DNA from: Spirochaetes bacterium RBG_16_67_19
GTDB taxonomy: Bacteria > Spirochaetota > Spirochaetia > SZUA-6 > DRHE01
DNA length: 14,299 bases
NCBI GenBank assembly: GCA_001829505.1
Contig: MIBK01000189.1
Span: 24,963 to 39,261 of the forward strand
Direction: 5' to 3'
Shown: positions 6,637 through 13,311 of the stretch, one piece after another
Numbering within the stretch: the first letter of the stretch is position 1
Layout: the number at the start of each line of letters is the position of its first letter
Made by a program: the position numbers and the translations under genes
Notes under the pieces: model-generated
The model's database searches: none
What the model was told of the DNA's origin: nothing
Seen by the model: the letters and a program-made list of their open reading frames with translations, nothing else

Positions 6637-6646
6637 TAATATCAGC
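6632..6646 (+). terminator. Short hairpin over the hflX stop codon, weak terminator candidate
   Basis: GCTGAT-AAT-ATCAGC is a perfect 6-bp stem with a 3-nt loop, and it contains the hflX TGA (6634-6636). A-rich rather than T-rich sequence follows on this strand, so it is not a standard intrinsic terminator. It may only protect the 3' end or be fortuitous. Confidence 0.25.
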
Positions 6647-6671
6647 AGTTGAAAAACAGGCCCGGCGTTCC

Positions 6672-6857
6672 TTGGGTTCTCGTCATGAGGGCCCCTATGA
6701 GCCGCAGCAAGTACCGGCGGATGACAGCCGTCAGAGAGCCTATACAGCACGTCTCAATCGGGATGCGGAATCCATTCTGATATTCGGTCCGGGTGAGGCA
6801 AAGGGCGAACTGAAGAATCGTCTTGAGAGACTCAACCTGGGCGAACACATTAGATGA
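6672..6857 (+). pseudogene. Decayed fragment of an eRF1-like/host-attachment-type protein
   Basis: A 61-codon open frame starting at a TTG encodes HEGPYEPQQVPADDSRQRAY followed by TARLNR, then DAESILIFGPGEAKGELKNR, and ends soon after at LGEHIR. From memory, this matches the middle and C-terminal core of small bacterial proteins related to the eRF1-like (baeRF) / host-attachment superfamily. In those, about 10 residues (a YYDEVI-like segment) sit between RLN and DAES; here they are missing. The N-terminal half and the C-terminal segment (usually an ETxDKMTDRQI-like run) are also absent. There is no Shine-Dalgarno and no good start codon, and the base composition is visibly lower in GC than both neighbours. 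All of this fits an inactivated, probably transferred, gene remnant. Family assignment is from recall only. Confidence 0.5.
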
Positions 6858-6930
6858 CGGGAGCTCGGAGACAATCAGGATCAAGCCCAGGCGATGGCGG
6901 ATGGCATCGTGGGCCGGGAAGGAGCAGAGC

Positions 6931-8064
6931 GTGAGCCGATTCAACGTGCCCGTGAATAAGCCCCAGCCGGACATCCGGCGCTTTCTGGCCGCGATGAAGG
7001 GCCAGAAGGTTCCAGACAAGGTGCCCCTGGTGGAATACCTGATCGACAACGCGGTCATGAAGCCGATTCTATCGGAGATGATGGGGCGTACCTGGGTGGA
7101 CACCTCCGACAAGACCGAGTACATGGGCGGGCAGATGGATCTTTCCAAGGAGAACCTGGCCACGATCGACGCCTGGTTGGACAACCAGATCGCCTTCTGG
7201 TACCACATGAGCTACGACTTCATCCGCGCGGAGGTGAGCCTCCCGCTGCCCGCCGTGTCCCTGCTCGCCGGCGACACGGCGCAAGGAAACCAGCAGGCCA
7301 GCCGCGCCTGGCAGGGCCTGGACACGGGACCGATCGGAAGCTGGGAGGATTTCGAGAAGTATCCCTGGCCCCAGGTCAGCGACAAAAACCTCTACATCCA
7401 CCGCTACATCTGCGAGCACCTGCCGGAGGGCCTGGGCTTCATCACCTGCCACGCCGGCGGCGTCTACGAGCACGCCTCCCGCCTCTTGGGCTATGAGAAC
7501 CTGTGCCTGAAGCTGTACGACGAGCCGAAGCTGGTGCAGGCCGTGGCCGACCGGCTGGGGGAGACCATCGCCGAGTACAACCGCCGGCTGCTCGAGCTGG
7601 ACGGGCTTGCGGTGATCTTCCAGGGTGAGGACTTCGGCTTCAACACCCAGACCCTGCTCTCCCCCCAGGACATCCGCAAGTACTTCTTGCCCTGGCATCA
7701 GCGCTATGCCCGCATGTGCCACGACCGCGGCGTTCCCTATTACCTCCACTCCTGCGGGGCAGTGGACGAAATCATGGACGACCTCATCCAAACGGTGCGG
7801 GTGGACGGCAAGCACTCCTTCCAGGACAACGTGCTGCCGGTCCAGGAGGCCAAGAGGCGCTGGGGCGGCAGCATCTGCATCCTGGGCGGGGTGGACGTGC
7901 ACAAGCTGGCCAGCTATGAGGAGCCCTTCTTGAGGAAATACGTGCGGAAGATCATTGAAGACTGCGCCCCCGGCGGCCGCTTCGCCCTGGGCGCAGGCAA
8001 CTCGATTCCGAGCTACATCCCGGTGGAGAGCTACCTGATCATGCTCGACGAAGCCCGCCGCTGA
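6931..8064 (+). CDS. URO-D superfamily protein (corrinoid methyltransferase-like), not HemE
   Basis: This 377-aa protein belongs to the uroporphyrinogen decarboxylase superfamily, which includes HemE and the zinc-dependent cobamide methyltransferases of the MtaA/CmuA type. I saw no HemE signature (the LRQAGRYLPEY-type N-terminal motif), so heme synthesis is unlikely. The motif YYLHSCG places H273 and C275 where the MtaA-type zinc ligands H-x-C lie. The C-terminal GGRFALGAGNSIPSYIPVE is typical of the uncharacterised subgroup, and the third zinc Cys usually found near this region is not evident. The GTG start at 6931 has a good AGGAG at 7-nt spacing. The same frame extends upstream to 6823 but overlaps the pseudogene remnant. 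No corrinoid protein or methyltransferase partner is in the window, so the substrate is unknown. It converges on argA with 12 bp between. Confidence 0.85.
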   Translation: MSRFNVPVNKPQPDIRRFLAAMKGQKVPDKVPLVEYLIDNAVMKPILSEMMGRTWVDTSDKTEYMGGQMDLSKENLATIDAWLDNQIAFWYHMSYDFIRAEVSLPLPAVSLLAGDTAQGNQQASRAWQGLDTGPIGSWEDFEKYPWPQVSDKNLYIHRYICEHLPEGLGFITCHAGGVYEHASRLLGYENLCLKLYDEPKLVQAVADRLGETIAEYNRRLLELDGLAVIFQGEDFGFNTQTLLSPQDIRKYFLPWHQRYARMCHDRGVPYYLHSCGAVDEIMDDLIQTVRVDGKHSFQDNVLPVQEAKRRWGGSICILGGVDVHKLASYEEPFLRKYVRKIIEDCAPGGRFALGAGNSIPSYIPVESYLIMLDEARR

Positions 8065-8070
8065 GGCGGG
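8054..8070 (+). terminator. Hairpin at the 3' end of the URO-D gene, weak terminator candidate
   Basis: CCCGCC (8054-8059) and GGCGGG (8065-8070) form a 6-bp GC stem with loop GCTGA, which includes the stop codon TGA (8062-8064). No T-tract follows on either strand. It could serve weakly in both directions between the two convergent genes. Confidence 0.25.
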
Positions 8071-8076
8071 AACCGT

Positions 8077-9408
8077 TCAGGACACCGCTTCCAGGTCCAG
8101 GAGCAGCACGCGGGAATTGCGCTGCCGGTTGTATTGGCGCCGCCGCTCCTCCGGCAGATCCCCCACCCCGCCTTCCCGGAAGCCGAACTGCACGAACCAG
8201 TCCGCGGTCTGGGTGGTCAGTACGTATAGCTGACGCAGGCCCAGCGCCCTGGCCCGCTCGATGAGGAAGGACACGATGCGCCGGCCCACGCCGAAGCCGG
8301 CGTAGGTCTCGTCCACCGCCACGGCGGCCACCTCGGCGCGCTGCTCAGTGGAAGGGTGCAGAGCCCCGCAGGCGTGAATCAGGCCGTCCACCTCGTACAC
8401 TACGAAATCCCCCAGGCGCGCGGCGAGATCCTCCTCCCGGCGCTCCACCAGCGCCTCCTTCTCGATGAAGGGCCGCATGAGGCGCAGGGCCTCGGGGATG
8501 TCCGCCCGCTGCATGGGCCTCACGTTTTCGTGCTCGTTGGCATAGACCATGGTGCCGCAGCCCACGCTGGAGAAGATCTCCTTGAGCACCACGCCCTCGA
8601 TCTCGCCGTTGACGATATGCACCCGGCTGACGCCTTCCTGGCAGGCCCGGCAGGCCAGGCGCACCAGATCCAGCATGGGATCGCCGGCGGGATTGCCTTC
8701 CAGCAGTTTCTGGGCTTCGGCCACGCTCAAATGGGTGACCAGCCCCTCCTCGGAAAGCAGGATGCCTTCGGGCAGCACGTACTGCCCGCCGATGACGCCG
8801 CGATGATCCGAGATGAAGAACAGCTTTTCCGCCGCCAGGGAGCTGCTCAGCGCCGCCGCCAGCTCGTTGGAGTTGATGTTGTACGGGGTGCCGGCGGCGT
8901 TCCAGCCGATGTTGGGGAATATCGGGATCAGCGCCTCGGCCAGCAGTTTGCGCACGATGTCAGAGTCGATCTTCTCCACGGCCCCGGTATGCTGGTAGTC
9001 CACGCCCTTGCGGACTCCGAGGCTGCGCGCCTTGACCCAGTTGCCGATCACTCCGTCCACGCCGTTGGCGGCCAGCTGCGTCATCAGCCGATTGGATACG
9101 TCGAAAGCCGCCATTTTGATGAAGGGAATGGCCTCGGGGCTGGAGATGCGCACCCCTTCGACGCGGTCCCACTTGATGCCGTAGCGGGTGAGTATCTCAT
9201 CGATGCGCTGGGTAGCCCCCGGGACCAGAACGATCCGGATCCCCTGGCGGTAGAGCAGCACCAGGTCCTTGACCAGCAGCGGCAGGGACGGCTGTTCCAT
9301 GATGGAGCCGTCGATCTTGATGACCAGGGTCTTGCCCTGGAAGCGGTGGATGTACTCGAACACCTCCCGGATAAGCTCGACCTGCTCCTGCAGCTTGTGA
9401 CTCTCCAT
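8077..9408 (-). CDS. argA: Amino-acid N-acetyltransferase (N-acetylglutamate synthase), ArgA type
   Basis: ArgA transfers acetyl from acetyl-CoA to glutamate, the first step of arginine synthesis, in the cytoplasm. At 443 aa it equals the E. coli enzyme in length and has the same two-part plan. The amino-acid-kinase-like domain (about 1-285; IDGSIMEQ, LVPGATQRIDEIL, EGVRISSPEAI, NIGWNAAGTPYNINSNELA) normally carries the arginine feedback site. A C-terminal GNAT domain (about 290-443) has the acetyl-CoA motif AVDETYAGFGVGRRIVSF, then TTQTADWFVQFGF and the terminal RRQYNRQRNSRVLLLDL typical of ArgA. The ATG at 9408 has no convincing Shine-Dalgarno, and the predicted start of transcription is at or next to it. 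The gene diverges from the lipid kinase gene across 66 bp. No other arg gene is near, so it stands alone in this region. Confidence 0.95.
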   Translation of the reverse strand: MESHKLQEQVELIREVFEYIHRFQGKTLVIKIDGSIMEQPSLPLLVKDLVLLYRQGIRIVLVPGATQRIDEILTRYGIKWDRVEGVRISSPEAIPFIKMAAFDVSNRLMTQLAANGVDGVIGNWVKARSLGVRKGVDYQHTGAVEKIDSDIVRKLLAEALIPIFPNIGWNAAGTPYNINSNELAAALSSSLAAEKLFFISDHRGVIGGQYVLPEGILLSEEGLVTHLSVAEAQKLLEGNPAGDPMLDLVRLACRACQEGVSRVHIVNGEIEGVVLKEIFSSVGCGTMVYANEHENVRPMQRADIPEALRLMRPFIEKEALVERREEDLAARLGDFVVYEVDGLIHACGALHPSTEQRAEVAAVAVDETYAGFGVGRRIVSFLIERARALGLRQLYVLTTQTADWFVQFGFREGGVGDLPEERRRQYNRQRNSRVLLLDLEAVS

Positions 9409-9415
9409 CCTGGCT

Positions 9416-9446
9416 TAGATATCGCCGGATTCCCCGTGGTTGTCAA
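9416..9446 (-). promoter_or_regulatory. argA: Predicted argA promoter
   Basis: On the minus strand TTGACA (9446-9441) is a perfect -35. The best -10 is TATCTA (9421-9416) at 19-nt spacing, or GATATC at 17 nt; both are imperfect. Transcription would begin within a base or two of the ATG at 9408. The -35 shares its bases with the -35 of the opposite promoter. Confidence 0.45.
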
Positions 9447-9468
9447 GGCAAGCGCCGCGTATTATGGT
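9440..9468 (+). promoter_or_regulatory. Predicted promoter of the lipid kinase gene
   Basis: TTGTCA (9440-9445), a 17-nt spacer and TATGGT (9463-9468) precede the ATG at 9475 by six bases. An overlapping TATTAT (9460-9465) is a better -10 but only 14 nt from the -35. The -35-to-ATG distance is 35 nt, exactly as at 2832-2867, and both end in GCCCCATG. A leaderless message is predicted here too. Confidence 0.5.
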
Positions 9469-9474
9469 GGCCCC

Positions 9475-10416
9475 ATGGCGGTCAACCCCTTCTTCGTGGT
9501 CAATCCGCACTCCGCCGACGGACGGACCCTGCGCTTGTGGGGGGAGCTGCGAGAGCTGCTCGCCCGCAGGTTCGGGGAGGTGCGCTTCGAGCTGACCCGC
9601 GGCACCATGCACGCCGCCGAGCTTGCCGCCGCGGCCATCGAGGCGGGCGCGGACCTGGTGGTGGCGGTCGGCGGGGACGGAACCCTCAACGAGGTGCTCA
9701 ACGGCTGCTTCCGGGCCGCCCGCCAGCCCGTGCCCGGGGCTGTCCTGGGCTACCTGCCCAGCGGCACTGGCTCGGACTTCGCCCGCACCATGGGCTTGTA
9801 CGGCCTGCCGCTGGCCCTGCAGGTGGAAAAGCTGGCCTCCGGCACGGTGCGCCTGCTGGACTGCGGGCAGGTCCATTTTACCGGCGCCGGGCCTTCCGGC
9901 GCTCCCCTGGAAACCAGCCGCCTGTTCCTCAACGAGTCCAGTCTGGGTTTCTCGGCCGAAACCGTCAACAACGTGAACCGGGCCTCCAAGCGCTTCGGAG
10001 GCAAGATGTCCTTCTTCTTGGGTGTGCTGCGCACCCTGACCCGGCTGCGCAACCCGCTGCTGCAGGTGACCGTGGATGGAAAGCAGGTCTACGCGGGCCC
10101 GACCCTGCTGGTGGCGGTGGCCAATGGCAAGTACTTTGGCGGCAGCATGATGATCGCCCCCATGGCCGAGGTGCAGGACGGGCTGTTCGACGTGGTGGTG
10201 GTGAGCGCCATGACCCGCCTTACGGTGCTGAAAAAAATCGGCAAGATCTACCGCGGCGAGCACCTGGCCGAGCCGGAGGTGCATGTATATCGCGGGGCGG
10301 AGGTGCGCATCAATTCCGTGGGCGAGGAGGTCCTGCTGGAGATGGACGGGGAGCAGCCGGGGCGCCTGGCGGCGGATTTCCGCATTTCCCGGCACACGGT
10401 TCCCTTCCTGGCCTGA
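9475..10416 (+). CDS. Diacylglycerol kinase / YegS-like lipid kinase
   Basis: This is a soluble lipid kinase of the DAGK catalytic family (YegS/BmrU/DgkB type), which phosphorylates diacylglycerol or a related lipid with ATP. In Gram-positive bacteria and others, DgkB recycles diacylglycerol into phosphatidate. The 313-aa product has GGDGTLNEVLNG (66-77), the nucleotide-binding core, PSGTGSDFART (95-105), LFLNESSLGFSAE, ANGKYFGGSMMIAP, QDGLFDVVVV and the C-terminal LEMDGEQPG. Length is normal for the family (about 300). The ATG at 9475 directly follows the promoter and has no Shine-Dalgarno. The exact lipid substrate cannot be told from sequence. The gene converges with the 671-aa hypothetical gene, with 13 bp between stop codons and a palindrome spanning both stops. 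Confidence 0.92.
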   Translation: MAVNPFFVVNPHSADGRTLRLWGELRELLARRFGEVRFELTRGTMHAAELAAAAIEAGADLVVAVGGDGTLNEVLNGCFRAARQPVPGAVLGYLPSGTGSDFARTMGLYGLPLALQVEKLASGTVRLLDCGQVHFTGAGPSGAPLETSRLFLNESSLGFSAETVNNVNRASKRFGGKMSFFLGVLRTLTRLRNPLLQVTVDGKQVYAGPTLLVAVANGKYFGGSMMIAPMAEVQDGLFDVVVVSAMTRLTVLKKIGKIYRGEHLAEPEVHVYRGAEVRINSVGEEVLLEMDGEQPGRLAADFRISRHTVPFLA

Positions 10417-10432
10417 GCCGGGCCGAGGCTCA
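10414..10432. terminator. Symmetric hairpin containing both convergent stop codons
   Basis: TGAGCC (10414-10419) and GGCTCA (10427-10432) are perfect reverse complements with a 7-nt loop. The first three bases are the lipid-kinase stop (TGA). The last three, read on the minus strand, are the stop of the opposing gene. There is no T-tract. It could act weakly in both directions. Confidence 0.3.
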
Positions 10433-12445
10433 TCCCTCTCCGAGGATCTTGATCATGTACACTTCGATATAGCGCAGGAACAGGTCCTTGCGCTTGATCC
10501 GGTCGAAAGCCTTGTTCTGGGACACCTGGGCGGCCAGGGCCTGCAGGCGCGCGGAGTCCGGCGGTTTGAGCCGGAAACCCCGGCGCAGGGAGCGCAGGTA
10601 GTCGCGGATCATGGCGTTGACGTCCTCCACCAGGTCGGTCCGCGCCTTGGGATCGTACAGGGGGTTCCATTTCTCAGCCAGCTCCCCGAGGCGCTCCGGG
10701 ACGGACTTGTCCCGTCCTACGAACTGCACCTTGAGGTTCTGCACGGCATTCCGGTAGACGGCCAGCTGCCGGGCGCTGACCGGGCTGGCCACGGTGGTGC
10801 CCGTCTCTTCCTTCGGCGCGGCCGGTCCCCTGGGGGCCGCGGCGGGAGCGGGCTTTTCCTCTTCCTTCTGCCTCCGGCCCTCCCCCCTGGAGCCGGAGCC
10901 CTGGAACAGGCCCCGCAGCCAGTTCATCAGCCTCTTGAACAGTGGATTGCGCTGCCACACCGGCACCCGCAGCTTGGCGTCCTCCAGCACCTCCTTACGG
11001 TGCAGCTCCAGCACCTGGTCCAGCGGGGCGACGCGGCCCTGCGACTCGTCCAGACAGCGGCCCAGTTCCCGCTCCTGCTCCGGCTTGAGCTTGGCGTACT
11101 CCCGGGCCAGGAACAGGATGCTGTAGTTGAGCAGGGCGTGCAGGAGCGGGTCCAGGCCGCGCAGGACGGCGTCCAGGTCGCGGGCGTACTCCCGGTCGTC
11201 GTGCATGGCCGGCAGGCGCCGGCCCTCGCGTATCGCCGCGGACCAGGCGTCGATGTAATGCTCGCGTACCTGGTCCCGGCGGTCGTACAGACGCTTCAGG
11301 AAGAAGGGCACGATCAGCTCTCGGGCCAGGTAATACTCCAGCCCGCTGGCCGTCTTCAGGCGCACCAGCTCGGGCAGGCCCTTCCCGCCCTCCAGGCGGG
11401 TGCGCTCCTCCAGGAACTTGAGGAACACGTCCTGGGTGGTGGAGCGGACCAGCGGCAGCCCTTTCTCGTCCTTGCTCCCGTACAGGTCCCGCAGGGTGTA
11501 GGCGTACGGGGACTTGCGGAACTGGTTTTCGAAGCGCTTGAGCACGACCGTCTTTTCGGATTCGCTCTGCACGCGTCCCCGGTAATACACGTTGTAGTAG
11601 CCGGCCAGGTAGGCCGCCTGGCAGTAGCCATTTTCCTCGGCGTTGCGGTCCGTGCGCTCCCGGTAGTCCTGGACCACCAGGTTGGCGAAATGGGCCCAGA
11701 AGCGGAAGGAGAAGTCCGAAGGCTCGGTGAGCGAAGTGAGGGCCCGCCCAGAGCGGGTGATGATGGCGTTCAGGGTGTCGCGCAGCACGTGGTCGTTGCC
11801 CCGCAGCGCCGGCAGGAGCCGGTGCATCACGTAGCCCGCGTTGTTGCGGCTGCCCAGGTACTCGCGCAGCTTGGCCAGCGAGGCCTCCAACAGCTGGCCC
11901 CGCGTCAGCTCGGCGGTGACCAGAATCGGCGGGAGGGCGTCCGGAAAGCCGAGGCGCAGGATCTCCGGACCGTCGGTCCGGGGATTGGACAGCAGGTTCA
12001 CGAACTCCGTCTTCATGTCCACGTCCAGGACCAGGTCGTCCGGGATCTTCAGGTCCAGTCCCTTTTCGCTGGGGAAGGGCTCCTGCGGCTTCTGCTCCAG
12101 GGTGCCGAAAGCCTTGCGCACGATCTCCGAGAAAAAGCCAGGGAACAGGATGCCCACGATCTCCGGACCGTCGTATTCCAGCCGGCAGACGCCCCGCTCG
12201 GAGAGGGCCCGCAGGTGCATGGTGAGCTGCAGCTCGGCGCGCTGGGAGAGCTCCTCCAGCTGGGGGAAGTTGAGCAGGAAGCGGCCCAGGTTCACCTTGA
12301 CGAAGCCGACGAACTCGCCGAAGTCGAAGCGGGCCTTGCGCTGCAGCATGGCGAAGTGGCGCAGCATGTGCAGCACCGCCTGCGGCAGGGCGCTCAGATC
12401 CCCGTGCTCCGGGCTTTCTTCGACGGGCTCCAGGATGTCGCTCAT
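10430..12445 (-). CDS. Uncharacterised conserved-looking 671-aa cytoplasmic protein
   Basis: I do not recognise a named domain. The 671-aa product has no signal peptide and no clear membrane segment, and it looks mostly helical with many charged residues. Residues 1 to about 510 form a large folded region (for example LKRFENQFRKSPYAYTLRDL and LEYYLARELIVPFFLKRLYD). A low-complexity Lys/Glu/Pro/Ala linker spans about 512-550. A C-terminal helical module of about 115 residues follows (NAVQNLKVQFVGRDKSVPER, DRIKRKDLFLRYIEVYMIKI). I chose the ATG at 12445 because it overlaps the mutM stop (ATGA) and directly follows GGAGG. The same frame is open further upstream, but only as a shadow of mutM. Codon use matches the neighbours, with consistent third-position GC. 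Being coupled behind mutM suggests co-expression but not function. Similarity to a spirochaete-restricted family is only a vague impression. Confidence 0.85.
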   Translation of the reverse strand: MSDILEPVEESPEHGDLSALPQAVLHMLRHFAMLQRKARFDFGEFVGFVKVNLGRFLLNFPQLEELSQRAELQLTMHLRALSERGVCRLEYDGPEIVGILFPGFFSEIVRKAFGTLEQKPQEPFPSEKGLDLKIPDDLVLDVDMKTEFVNLLSNPRTDGPEILRLGFPDALPPILVTAELTRGQLLEASLAKLREYLGSRNNAGYVMHRLLPALRGNDHVLRDTLNAIITRSGRALTSLTEPSDFSFRFWAHFANLVVQDYRERTDRNAEENGYCQAAYLAGYYNVYYRGRVQSESEKTVVLKRFENQFRKSPYAYTLRDLYGSKDEKGLPLVRSTTQDVFLKFLEERTRLEGGKGLPELVRLKTASGLEYYLARELIVPFFLKRLYDRRDQVREHYIDAWSAAIREGRRLPAMHDDREYARDLDAVLRGLDPLLHALLNYSILFLAREYAKLKPEQERELGRCLDESQGRVAPLDQVLELHRKEVLEDAKLRVPVWQRNPLFKRLMNWLRGLFQGSGSRGEGRRQKEEEKPAPAAAPRGPAAPKEETGTTVASPVSARQLAVYRNAVQNLKVQFVGRDKSVPERLGELAEKWNPLYDPKARTDLVEDVNAMIRDYLRSLRRGFRLKPPDSARLQALAAQVSQNKAFDRIKRKDLFLRYIEVYMIKILGEG

Positions 12446-13311
12446 CCTCCGCCCACAGTAGCACCAAAGCCCCGGGCTGTCCAATGCGGCGCACCGCTGC
12501 GCTGGCAGCGAGGGCAGGTCCAGGTGCCCCGGCCGGCTACGATGCTCCGCACGATGGCCGTGCCGCAGCGCGGGCAGGCCTCCCCTTCCCGGCCATAGGC
12601 CTGCAGCACGAACTGGTACCCGCCGCGCCTGCCGCCCGGGTCCACGTAGTCCGAGATCGAGGTCCCGCGGCGGCGCAGTGCCGCGCGCAGCACTGCCCGG
12701 ATGGTGAGCGCCAGGGACTGCACTCGACGCAGGCTCAGGGAATCGCTGCGGCAAAGCGGGGACAGGCGCTCGCGGAACAGCACCTCGTCCGTGTAGATGT
12801 TGCCCAGCCCGGCCAGCAGGCGTTGGTCCAGGAGCGCGGCCTTCAGGCAGCGTCTGGTGCGCCGCAGGCTGTCGTACAGGCGTTCGGCGCGGAGGTTCAG
12901 GGCGTCGGGGCCCAGGCGGCGGTCCCGGATGAAATCCGCCCGGCTCCCGGAGAGCAGCTCCAGGCGGCCGAACTTGCGCACGTCGCGGTAAACCAGCTTG
13001 CGGTCCGCTCCGGACAGAAGGATTTCCAGGTGACAGTGCCCGTCCGGGGGCTGCCGGCGCGGCAGGAGCAGCATCTGGCCCGTCATGCGCAGGTGCAGCG
13101 CCACTTCCCGCTCCCCGCTCAATGAGAGGAACAGGTATTTGCCGTGCCGCCCGATGTCGATGAAGGTTCGCCCCCGCAGCGCCCGCTGGAAGGCCTCGAT
13201 GCCGGTGCTCACCACCCTGGGATAGCGGCAGACCACTCCGCCCACACGCAGTCCGGGCAGGTAACGGCGCAGCTCCCGGGCCACGGTCTCCACCTCGGGC
13301 AGCTCAGGCAT
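12442..13311 (-). CDS. mutM: Formamidopyrimidine-DNA glycosylase (Fpg/MutM)
   Basis: This base-excision repair enzyme removes 8-oxoguanine and formamidopyrimidines and then cleaves the abasic site (AP lyase). The 289-aa product begins MPELPEVE, so Pro2 (the N-terminal nucleophile after Met removal) and Glu3 are in place. It has GRHGKYL with the conserved Lys58, HLRMTGQ, RDVRKFGRLEL, the helix-two-turn-helix segment LLDQRLLAGLGNIYTDEVLF, and a C-terminal zinc finger C246-x2-C249-x16-C266-x2-C269 ending CPRCQR. About 18 residues extend beyond the usual end just after the finger, making the protein somewhat longer than E. coli Fpg (269 aa). The ATG at 13311 overlaps the DUF362 gene end, and its TGA overlaps the next ATG, so three genes form one tightly coupled minus-strand operon. 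Confidence 0.97.
   Translation of the reverse strand: MPELPEVETVARELRRYLPGLRVGGVVCRYPRVVSTGIEAFQRALRGRTFIDIGRHGKYLFLSLSGEREVALHLRMTGQMLLLPRRQPPDGHCHLEILLSGADRKLVYRDVRKFGRLELLSGSRADFIRDRRLGPDALNLRAERLYDSLRRTRRCLKAALLDQRLLAGLGNIYTDEVLFRERLSPLCRSDSLSLRRVQSLALTIRAVLRAALRRRGTSISDYVDPGGRRGGYQFVLQAYGREGEACPRCGTAIVRSIVAGRGTWTCPRCQRSGAPHWTARGFGATVGGG

Noticed and set aside
6642..7208. 188-codon minus-strand open frame across the eRF1-like relic and URO-D start
   Set aside because: It is antisense to two better-supported features, with no Shine-Dalgarno and no recognisable motif.
8356..9474. Long plus-strand open frame running through argA into the lipid kinase
   Set aside because: The part before 9475 is antisense to argA with no family pattern. 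Only the in-frame ATG at 9475, just after the promoter, starts a real protein.
10283..12598. 771-codon plus-strand open frame opposite the 671-aa gene
   Set aside because: It is rich in His/Gln/Gly/Val as expected for antisense of a GC-rich helical protein, has no start signals and overlaps mutM. The minus-strand frame has proper overlaps with its neighbours and normal protein composition.
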